Below, piece after piece: positions 58,011-64,000 of a stretch of 64,000 nucleotides of DNA (position 1 is its first letter; each line of letters starts with the position of its first letter). This DNA comes from Croceibacterium_B sp963783195 (GTDB taxonomy: Bacteria; Pseudomonadota; Alphaproteobacteria; Sphingomonadales; Sphingomonadaceae), in the NCBI GenBank assembly GCA_963783195.1, contig CAWAMV010000004.1:620001-684000 (forward strand), given 5' to 3'. The notes under the pieces are model-generated. The model saw only the letters and a program-made list of their open reading frames with translations. It was not told where the DNA came from and made no database searches. Position numbers and translations under genes: made by a program.

Positions 58011-58046
58011 GGGCCGGAGCCAGCCGCTCCGGCCCCCTTTTCTTTT
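58011..58046 (+). terminator. Rho-independent terminator after amtB
   Basis: GGGCCGGAGC pairs with GCTCCGGCCC around CAGCC, followed by CCTTTTCTTTT. Confidence 0.85.
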
Positions 58047-58099
58047 CCGGGCTACACGGGAGACTTGCCCAGAGCAGCCGTCCACTATAGGTGTCGCCC

Positions 58100-58134
58100 C
58101 AGTCTTGCGTGCGGTTTGCGCAACAGTCTTGCGT
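58100..58134. promoter_or_regulatory. Direct repeat CAGTCTTGCGT upstream of ompA
   Basis: Two identical 11-mers (58100-58110 and 58124-58134) start 24 bases apart, about 190-220 bases before the ompA ATG. Probably a regulator site on the upstream side of its promoter. Confidence 0.45.
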
Positions 58135-58321
58135 CAACAGCCTCTGCGGGCGCACGAACCTTGAAGATATTGCCGTTTCGCGGGAACGAAAACGGCAGGA
58201 TGTGTTGATGGACTGAAGGTTGGGGGCTTACCCGTCGAAGGGGCAGTGGGGTCTCGACCGGAATCGAAAGTGCAGAGCTCGGCCCGCCACCACGGGCGTC
58301 GTACGGTTTGAAGGAGGTCCC

Positions 58322-59446
58322 ATGCGTAAGATTATCCTCGGTATGGCTGTCGCCACCACCGCACTGTCCAGCCCCGCTCTGGCGCGGGATGGCCAGGCTT
58401 ATTTCGGCGCCGATGTCGGTTATGCCGATCCAGAAAATCACAAGGTCGTAAACGCCGGCTTCAAGGATGGGAGCAAGGTAAGGGAAGACGACGGCGCCAT
58501 GCTCGGTGCCTTCATCGGCTACGACTGGGGGGCGATCCGCACCGAGGGCGAGCTGTCCTATTACAGATACGAGCCTGTGAACGTGACGGCCGGCGTGCTC
58601 GGCATGCCGATCTACGACACGGTCGCCCCGTTCAACCGGGGGACCTTCGCTGCGGGGGGCAATTCGAAGGTGGTGACGGCGATGGCCAACGCCTTGCTCG
58701 ACATCGGCGGCAACGAAGGTCTCGGCCTCTCGATTGGCGTGGGCGCGGGGCGTGCCTATCTCGACCAGTACACCCAGATGTCGCAGTTCAACACGCTGCT
58801 CGACGACAGCGATTCGGCGTGGGCTTACCAGGGCGTCGCGCAGCTGCGCCTGCCGCTGGCCGGCGGCGAGCTGGGCCTGAAGTACAAGTATCTCAACACC
58901 AACCGGTTCGACATGGTCGACACGGCGGGCCGCAGCCACCAGACGGAGCTGGCGATCCATTCGGTCGCGCTGAGCCTGATCGCGAATCTCGGCGGAGCCG
59001 CCGCGCCGCCGCCGCCGCCGCCTCCGCCTCCGCCGCCTCCCCCGCCTCCCCCGCCGCCGCCTCCGCCGCCGCCGCCGCCCGTGGCTGCCCCGGTGTGCAA
59101 CAAGGGTCCGTACATCGTGTTCTTCGATTGGGATAAGTCGGACATCACGCCGGAAGCCGCGACGATTCTCGACAGCGCCGTCACTGCGTACGGCAGCTGC
59201 AGGAACGTTCCGATCATGCTCGCCGGTCACACCGACCGTTCGGGTTCGGTCGAATACAACATGGGCCTGGCCGCACGTCGCAACGACAGCGTGCAGAGCT
59301 ATCTCACCGGTCGGGGCATCCCCGGCAGTGCGATAACCAGCCAGGCGTTCGGCGAATCGATGCCGCGCGTTCCCACCGCCGACGGTGTGCGCGAGCTGCA
59401 GAACCGCCGCGTGGAAATCACCTACGGCCCCGGCTCGGGTTCGTAA
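58322..59446 (+). CDS. OmpA-family outer-membrane protein with long polyproline linker
   Basis: A 374-residue protein from ATG 58322 with a strong AAGGAGG site. The signal peptide MRKIILGMAVATTALSSPALA is followed by a beta-barrel (about 25-225; GAFIGYDWGAIRTEGELSYY, GLKYKYLNTNRFD). A run of about 26 consecutive prolines leads to the OmpA C-terminal domain: IVFFDWDKSDITPEAATIL, AGHTDRSGSVEYNMGLAARRND and VRELQNRRVEITYG, which bind peptidoglycan. The polyproline replaces the usual short flexible linker and would act as a stiff spacer. Ends before a terminator. Confidence 0.93.
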   Translation: MRKIILGMAVATTALSSPALARDGQAYFGADVGYADPENHKVVNAGFKDGSKVREDDGAMLGAFIGYDWGAIRTEGELSYYRYEPVNVTAGVLGMPIYDTVAPFNRGTFAAGGNSKVVTAMANALLDIGGNEGLGLSIGVGAGRAYLDQYTQMSQFNTLLDDSDSAWAYQGVAQLRLPLAGGELGLKYKYLNTNRFDMVDTAGRSHQTELAIHSVALSLIANLGGAAAPPPPPPPPPPPPPPPPPPPPPPPPPVAAPVCNKGPYIVFFDWDKSDITPEAATILDSAVTAYGSCRNVPIMLAGHTDRSGSVEYNMGLAARRNDSVQSYLTGRGIPGSAITSQAFGESMPRVPTADGVRELQNRRVEITYGPGSGS

Positions 59447-59471
59447 GCGACTTCACGACGCACAGGAAAGC

Positions 59472-59509
59472 GGGGCCGGGGGAGCAATCCTCCGGCCCCT
59501 TTTCTTTTC
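59472..59509 (+). terminator. Rho-independent terminator after ompA
   Basis: GGGGCCGGGGGA pairs with TCCTCCGGCCCC (one G-U) around a GCAA loop, followed by TTTTCTTTT. It resembles the amtB terminator in sequence. Confidence 0.88.
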
Positions 59510-59510
59510 C

Positions 59511-59819
59511 GAACCCGCCTCCGCGGGTTCGTCCTCGCTCGACGGACTACCCCCGGAACAAGTCCGGGGTCCGCCCCCGCTGCGGGCGCGCGTTCGCGCT
59601 TGCGGGCTACCGGTCGCAGCCCGAACGGCCTTAACGCCGATGGGTAGAACTTCAGCCCGGTTCGCGACCAGCGGGCCGCAAGGCCGAACGGCCGCCCGCA
59701 GCGGCCTCGGAGCGGAGCGGAGAGAATAGCCGCGAGGTTGTCCGAGGCGCGGACTTAAAACAAAAGGGCGCCGTGGATGCTAAACAAGAGATCCCGCGCA
59801 GGCGTGATCTGCGAACCCC
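59511..59819. repeat. Intergenic palindrome-rich region
   Basis: No gene in about 310 bases. Perfect hairpins are GAACCCGC-CTCC-GCGGGTTC (59511-59530) and CCCCGGA-ACAAG-TCCGGGG (59551-59569). The second resembles the CCCCGGA...TCCGGGG palindromes scattered through intergenic DNA of many alphaproteobacteria. Further partly complementary GC segments follow to about 59740, then an AT-richer stretch up to the sterol-desaturase stop. Confidence 0.55.
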
Positions 59820-60695
59820 TCAACCTCTACCCCGCGCCTTGATCATCGCGCTGGTCTCGCGGCTGCCGTCGTGGCTCCAGCCCGGCTCGCGCACGAGGTA
59901 GGACAGCTTGTGCCTCCAGGGGGCCGCGCGCACGTCGCGGGCAATGGCCGCCCATTCGTGGAATACCGCCCGCAGCAGGTTGAAGCTGCCGAGCTGGTGC
60001 ACCAGACCGTAGCGAATCGGCTCGACGTCGTCCTCCGGGGCGAAGGTGCCGAACATCCGATCCCACACGATGAAGGTGCCAGCGTAATTGCGGTCGAGGT
60101 AGCGCGGATTCGTCGCGTGGTGGACGCGGTGGTGGCTGGGCGTGTTCATCACCGCCTCGAACCAGCGCGGCATGCGACCGATCGCCTCGGTGTGGATCCA
60201 GAACTGGTAGATGAGGTTGAAGGCGGCGCAAGTCAGCACCATGCCCGGCTCGAACCCGATCGCGGCCAGCGGCAGGCGAAACGCGAACGAAAGCGCGAAG
60301 AAGCCGGTCCAGGTCTGCCGCAGGGCGGTCGAGAGATTGTAGTGCTGGCTGGAGTGATGGTTCACGTGGCTGGCCCAGAACCAGCGGACCCGGTGGGCCG
60401 AGCGGTGGAAGCAGTAATAGGCGAGGTCGTCGAGCACGAAGCACAGCGGCCAGGCCCACCACGACCAGCCGATCCGAAGCGGCGCAATCGCATGGGCCCA
60501 GCCCAGCATCACGGCAAAGGCGCCCGCGGTGATCGCCCCGGCAACCGTGCTGCCGAGCCCGAGGGCGAGCGAGACGGCGGTATCGCGCGGTTCGTAGGCG
60601 CGATCACGCCCGGCGCGGCGCATCCAGGCCAGTTCCAGCACGATCAGCAACACGAAAAGCGGGATGGCGTAAGGCAGGGGGTCGAAGTGCTCCAT
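59820..60695 (-). CDS. Sterol desaturase/fatty acid hydroxylase-family membrane protein
   Basis: A 291-residue membrane protein from ATG 60695. The three histidine boxes for a di-iron centre are present: HRSAH, HVNHHSSQH and HHRVHH (in NTPSHHRVHHATNPRYL). About four hydrophobic segments surround them. The family hydroxylates or desaturates lipids at the membrane; in carotenoid-bearing sphingomonads relatives act on carotenoids or fatty acids. TAGGAT lies eight bases upstream, but the gene also closely follows another minus-strand gene and may be co-transcribed. Confidence 0.9.
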   Translation of the reverse strand: MEHFDPLPYAIPLFVLLIVLELAWMRRAGRDRAYEPRDTAVSLALGLGSTVAGAITAGAFAVMLGWAHAIAPLRIGWSWWAWPLCFVLDDLAYYCFHRSAHRVRWFWASHVNHHSSQHYNLSTALRQTWTGFFALSFAFRLPLAAIGFEPGMVLTCAAFNLIYQFWIHTEAIGRMPRWFEAVMNTPSHHRVHHATNPRYLDRNYAGTFIVWDRMFGTFAPEDDVEPIRYGLVHQLGSFNLLRAVFHEWAAIARDVRAAPWRHKLSYLVREPGWSHDGSRETSAMIKARGRG

Positions 60696-60701
60696 CGCGC
60701 C

Positions 60702-61094
60702 CTATCCTAGCCTATCGAGCGCGGCAGCCCAATCGGCCGCCGCTGCCGGGCCGAGGTCCAGCTCGACCGACCGACGGGAGTAGAACACCTCGAGCGACCC
60801 GTCGCGGGCGCCGGCAGGCACGGGGCGGTCCAGCAGGACCGCAACGAAGTGGGCCCCATGAGGATGGACCAGGGCAATCCGCCCCGACGCATCGCGCAGC
60901 AATGCGCCATGACCTTGCCGGTCGAGCGCGACGTGGGTTGCCGCGAACCCGCCGTGCAGTCCCTCGGCAATGGCCCGCGCCTCGGCCTCGTCAGCAAGCT
61001 TGGGAGCCCCAGAGAAACCGAAGCGCCAGGCGAGCGCCACCATGACGGCGACCGCGGCCAGCGAGCCGGCGAACTGCCACGCCACGCCGGCCAC
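60702..61094 (-). CDS. Small membrane-anchored hypothetical protein
   Basis: A 130-residue protein read from GTG 61094 (a second GTG at 61085 is possible), seven bases after the preceding stop. One N-terminal membrane helix (AGSLAAVAVMVALAWRFGF) is followed by a soluble domain with HVALDRQGHGALLRDASGRIALV, HPHGAHFVAVLL and VFYSRRSVELDLG. I do not recognise the family. It lies in a tight cluster with the phosphatase-like and desaturase genes. Confidence 0.65.
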   Translation of the reverse strand: MAGVAWQFAGSLAAVAVMVALAWRFGFSGAPKLADEAEARAIAEGLHGGFAATHVALDRQGHGALLRDASGRIALVHPHGAHFVAVLLDRPVPAGARDGSLEVFYSRRSVELDLGPAAAADWAAALDRLG

Positions 61095-61101
61095 GGCGGC
61101 G

Positions 61102-61542
61102 CTAGGACCTGTGGGAGGCTGCCAGCCGCTCGAGCGCCGGGGCAATGGGGGCCAGGTCGTAACCGGCCGCACTGGCCGCTCGCGCCAGCTCGCTCGGATC
61201 CGCTCCGCGGCTCGCCCTGGCGAGCGCCCACAGCAAGGTCGAGCGGGTGCCCGACCGGCAGTACCCGAGCACCTTCCCGTCCGCGCCCTCGAGCGCTTCG
61301 GCCAGGGTCTCGAACTGTTCGCGCGAGAAGCCCGATTGGTCGATGGGGATGGCGAGATAGTCCATGCCGGCGGCCCGCGCCGCGCGCTCGATCTCGGCAC
61401 CGGCCGGCTGGTCGGGCGATTCGCCATCGGGGCGATTGTTGACCACGAGACCCACGCCGAGATCGGCCGCTTCCTCGAGATCGCCGGCGGTGACCTGCGG
61501 ACTGGCGAGGAACGTGTCGGACAGGGTGCGGAAGTCGCTCAT
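61102..61542 (-). CDS. TIGR01244-type phosphatase-like/sulfurtransferase-related protein (DUF442)
   Basis: A 146-residue protein from ATG 61542, which overlaps the terC stop. The central YCRSGTRSTLLWAL is the cysteine-arginine loop of the DUF442/Blh N-terminal domain (dual-specificity phosphatase fold), preceded by VNNRPDGESPDQP. Such domains are linked to sulfide oxidation and beta-lactamase-like hydrolases. The reaction of this single-domain form is unknown. Confidence 0.85.
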   Translation of the reverse strand: MSDFRTLSDTFLASPQVTAGDLEEAADLGVGLVVNNRPDGESPDQPAGAEIERAARAAGMDYLAIPIDQSGFSREQFETLAEALEGADGKVLGYCRSGTRSTLLWALARASRGADPSELARAASAAGYDLAPIAPALERLAASHRS

Positions 61543-62345
61543 CGGTTTGGATCCTGTAAGTGTGCCTGCGCGCGGGCGCGGCGGTTGCGGCTGGCCATGT
61601 TGAGCAGTTCGACGCCCACGGAAAAGCCCATCGCCACGTAGATGTAGCCCTTGGGCACGTGGAAGCCGAAGCCGTCGGCGATCAGCACCAGCCCGATCAT
61701 CACCAGGAATGCGAGCGCAAGCATCACGATCGTCGGATTGCGTTCGATGAAGCGGGCCAGCGGATCGGCCGCGATGAGCATGATCCCGACGGTGATGACG
61801 ACCGCGATCACCATGATCGGGATGTCGTCCGTCATGCCAACGGCAGTGAGGATCGAATCGATCGAGAAGACGAGGTCCAGCGCGATGATCTGCACGATCG
61901 CCGCAGTGAACCCGACCTCGACCGCCGACTTGTCCTTGTCGAGCATTTCGCCCGAATCGCCTTCGGGATCCATGTTGTGATGGATCTCCTTGGTCGCCTT
62001 CCACAGCAGGAACAGGCCGCCGGCGAGAAGGATCAGGTCGCGGCCGGAAAAGGCCGTTTCGAACGTCGGCTCGCCGTGAGGGCCGGGCGCTCCGCTAAGG
62101 CCGAGATCGATCAGCGGTGCGCGCAACGTCACCAGCCAGCCGATCAGCATGAGAAGCCCGATTCGCATGATCAGCGCCAGGGCGAGACCGATGCGTCGCG
62201 CTTTCGCCTGCTGTTCCGGCGGTAGCTTGTTGGAAAGGATCGCGATGAACACGAGGTTGTCGATCCCGAGCACGATCTCGAGCGCGACGAGAGTGAGGAG
62301 AGCAAGCCAGGTCGCGGGGTCCGAGAAGAGCGTCAGAAGGTCCAT
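61539..62345 (-). CDS. TerC-family membrane protein
   Basis: A 268-residue integral membrane protein with about seven helices from ATG 62345. Signatures are ALEIVLGIDNLVFIAILSNKLP and IIALDLVFSIDSILTAVGM, the paired acidic motifs of TerC/Alx proteins, plus GFHVPKGYIYVAMGFSVGVE. Members are connected to tellurite resistance and manganese export. The role here is not set by context. It overlaps the following DUF442 gene. Confidence 0.92.
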   Translation of the reverse strand: MDLLTLFSDPATWLALLTLVALEIVLGIDNLVFIAILSNKLPPEQQAKARRIGLALALIMRIGLLMLIGWLVTLRAPLIDLGLSGAPGPHGEPTFETAFSGRDLILLAGGLFLLWKATKEIHHNMDPEGDSGEMLDKDKSAVEVGFTAAIVQIIALDLVFSIDSILTAVGMTDDIPIMVIAVVITVGIMLIAADPLARFIERNPTIVMLALAFLVMIGLVLIADGFGFHVPKGYIYVAMGFSVGVELLNMASRNRRARAQAHLQDPNR

Positions 62346-62568
62346 CCGCGGCCTGTCTGACTTGTGAGGAACGAGCTGACAAGATGGTCATTACGCAACA
62401 CGCAAGTCCCCCTTGGGCCGTGAACGCTTTAATTCATTCGCATGGACATGTTTTTCCGCTATAAGCGCTGCGGTTCAAAGCGGGGGGAGCGCCTCCGCAA
62501 AGCGCCCGGCGACGCTTCGTCCGTCTCGTCGGGGGGAAATTAGGGCGAGACAAAGGTACGTGGGTTAG

Positions 62569-63348
62569 ATGGGTTACGACAGAGGGCGTCGCGGCAAGGG
62601 GCGCGACAAGCGGGACGGTTTCGGCGAAGAGGGTTTCGATCCGTTCATGGACAACGGGCCGCCGGCTTTCGGCGGCGGCGGTGACCGCTTCGGCGGAGGC
62701 GGTGGCGACCGCTTCGGCGGCGGCAGTGGCGGCGGCGGCGGCGGCGGTGGCTATCGCGGCGGCGGCGGCGGCGGAGGTGGTGGCTTCCGCGGCGGTGGCG
62801 CTGGCGGCAGCGGCGGCGGTTTCCGCGGCGGTGGCGATGGCGCCCCGCGCGGCGGCGGTATGCCCGCCCAGGTTGTCGGCACCGGCCAGGGCAAGGTGAA
62901 GTTCTTCAACACCCAGAAAGGCTTCGGCTTCATCCAGCGCGACGAAGGTGGCGAGGATGTGTTCGTTCACATCAGCCAGGTCGAGCGGGCCGGCCTCGAA
63001 GGCCTCGCCGAAGGGCAGGAATTGCAATTCAACCTGGTCGACCGGGGCGGCAAGGTCTCGGCCGCCGACCTGCAGGTCGTGGGCGACGTGATCGAGGTCG
63101 CGCCGCGCGCACCGCAGCGCGAGCTGACGGGTGAAAAGGCCACCGGCACGGTCAAGTTCTTCAACGCGATGAAGGGCTTCGGCTTCATCACGCGCGACGA
63201 TGGCAAGGAGGATGCGTTCGTCCACATCAGCGCCGTGGAGCGTTCGGGCCTGTCCGCCATCAACGAAGGCGACCGGTTCGAATTCGATCTCGAAGTCGAC
63301 CGACGAGGCAAGTACTCGGCGGTCAACCTTGTGCCCGTTCAGGGCTGA
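62569..63348 (+). CDS. Two-domain cold-shock protein with glycine-rich N-terminus
   Basis: A 259-residue protein from ATG 62569. Residues 1-35 are charged (GRRGKGRDKRDGFGEEGF), residues about 35-100 are glycine-rich with RFGGG, YRGGG and FRGGG repeats, then two cold-shock domains: GKVKFFNTQKGFGFIQRDEG at about 105 and GTVKFFNAMKGFGFITRDDG at about 190, each with the RNP1 KGFGFI and RNP2 VFVHIS or AFVHIS motifs. Most bacterial Csp are about 70 residues and single. Twin-domain forms are common in alphaproteobacteria, but the long FG/RGG-like head is unusual. The leader from about 62465 is roughly 100 bases, as in cold-shock mRNAs. Confidence 0.92.
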   Translation: MGYDRGRRGKGRDKRDGFGEEGFDPFMDNGPPAFGGGGDRFGGGGGDRFGGGSGGGGGGGGYRGGGGGGGGGFRGGGAGGSGGGFRGGGDGAPRGGGMPAQVVGTGQGKVKFFNTQKGFGFIQRDEGGEDVFVHISQVERAGLEGLAEGQELQFNLVDRGGKVSAADLQVVGDVIEVAPRAPQRELTGEKATGTVKFFNAMKGFGFITRDDGKEDAFVHISAVERSGLSAINEGDRFEFDLEVDRRGKYSAVNLVPVQG

Positions 63349-63479
63349 CCGACCTCGTGTTTCGCCCGGCGTTTGACCGGGCGTGCACACAGGCATAACG
63401 GTTGCAGATGGCGGTCCTCAGGGGCCGCCATTTGTCGTTTCGCTTATCCAGTCGAGTTCAGTTGCAAAGGAAGTTCCCG

Positions 63480-64000
63480 ATGTCGATCACCCCACTCATG
63501 CCCGTCTATCCCCGGTGCGGAGTTCGGCCCGTGCGCGGAGATAACTGCCACCTGATCGACGAAGACGGCACGCGCTATCTCGATTTCGCCGCGGGTATCG
63601 CGGTCAACCTGCTGGGCCACAGCCACGAGGGACTGATCGGCGCGATCCAGCGCCAGGCGGCGACGTTGATGCACGTCTCCAACCTCTACGGCAGCCCACA
63701 GGGCGAAGCGCTGGCCCAGCGGCTGGTCGACCTGACGTTTGCCGACACGGTGTTCTTCACCAATTCGGGCGCAGAGGCCGTCGAGTGCGCGATCAAGACC
63801 GCGCGCGCCTATCACCAGCACGCCGGCAACGACGAGAAATTCGAGCTGATCACCTTCAAGAACGCCTTTCACGGGAGGACGATGGCGACCATCAGCGCCT
63901 CCAACCAGGAGAAGATGCACAAGGGCTTCAACCCCCTGTTGTCCGGCTTCAAATACGTCGACTTCGACGATCTGGAAGGCGCGAAGGCGGCGATGGGGCC
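63480..64000 (+). CDS. argD: Acetylornithine aminotransferase ArgD, 5' part
   Basis: An open frame from ATG 63480 with AGGAAG upstream to the window edge, 173 residues visible. MSITPLMPVYPRCGVRPVRGD, LDFAAGIAVNLLGHSH, NSGAEAVECAIKTAR and FKNAFHGRTMATISAS match the N-terminal half of ArgD, the PLP transaminase of arginine synthesis that also serves in lysine synthesis as DapC. The catalytic lysine lies beyond the edge. Confidence 0.94.
   Translation, partial: MSITPLMPVYPRCGVRPVRGDNCHLIDEDGTRYLDFAAGIAVNLLGHSHEGLIGAIQRQAATLMHVSNLYGSPQGEALAQRLVDLTFADTVFFTNSGAEAVECAIKTARAYHQHAGNDEKFELITFKNAFHGRTMATISASNQEKMHKGFNPLLSGFKYVDFDDLEGAKAAMG

Larger units (their letters stand above)
57927..58321. other. 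395-base region between amtB and ompA
   Basis: It holds a hairpin (GGCGAGACCGGG and complement, 57937-57977) just after amtB, a terminator (58011-58046), two copies of CAGTCTTGCGT (58100-58134) and the ompA leader with AAGGAGG at 58312-58318. I see no gene. Confidence 0.6.

Noticed and set aside
62660..62860. CRISPR-like or tandem-repeat array in the GGC-rich stretch
   Set aside because: The repeats are irregular Gly codons inside the cold-shock gene, with no spacers.

Overview
The window is about 64 kb of GC-rich, gene-dense chromosome from an alphaproteobacterium. The best fit is Sphingomonadales, probably the Erythrobacteraceae. I infer this from protein style (HWE-family histidine kinase, NDUFAF7/MidA-type methyltransferase next to lgt, TonB receptor, CHRD and DoxX-like proteins, CTTGAC-N17-CTATAT-like promoters) and from many start codons with no Shine-Dalgarno sequence. 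I see no insertion sequences, phage, CRISPR array or rRNA. The only tRNA I find is a selenocysteine tRNA.

0-18.5 kb: partial thiamine-phosphate synthase-like gene, yggS, an AraC-type regulator, a tiny cysteine-rich metallothionein-like ORF, mreB, glnD, lgt and its overlapping methyltransferase, an MFS transporter and an HWE kinase. Then come leucine catabolism (isovaleryl-CoA dehydrogenase, methylcrotonoyl-CoA carboxylase beta) around two tandem secreted esterases, an acyltransferase, a MarR regulator and trxB.

18.5-25.7 kb (the most interesting part): a selenocysteine locus on the minus strand. It runs promoter, a UGSC-family selenoprotein gene interrupted by in-frame UGA with a bacterial SECIS-type hairpin just downstream, selD, a second thioredoxin-reductase-like flavoprotein, selA, selB and selC (tRNA-Sec, UCA anticodon). 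The whole Sec insertion machinery, its apparent client and a candidate reductase lie in one cluster.

25.7-44 kb: a secreted hypothetical protein, a large TonB-dependent receptor, gyrB, an exported TPR-CHAT (caspase-like) protein, two tiny ORFs, guaA (one frameshift), a CHRD lipoprotein, a DoxX-like pair, a thioredoxin-fold lipoprotein, a GNAT acetyltransferase, glpX and an ICMT-like methyltransferase.

44-64 kb: prs, a cupin lipoprotein and hisN in an overlapping operon; rpmI-rplT with a strong terminator; pheS-pheT; prfC; an endonuclease/phosphatase-fold protein; the PII gene glnK and amtB (together with glnD at 3-6 kb, the ammonium-sensing system); an OmpA-family porin; a sterol-desaturase-like protein; terC; a two-domain cold-shock protein with a glycine-rich head; and the start of argD.

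Caution: four otherwise well-conserved genes (guaA, prfC, the endonuclease/phosphatase gene and amtB) together contain seven single-base indels, six of them between 53.7 and 57.1 kb. After correction each becomes one open frame of normal length, so sequence error is the leading explanation.
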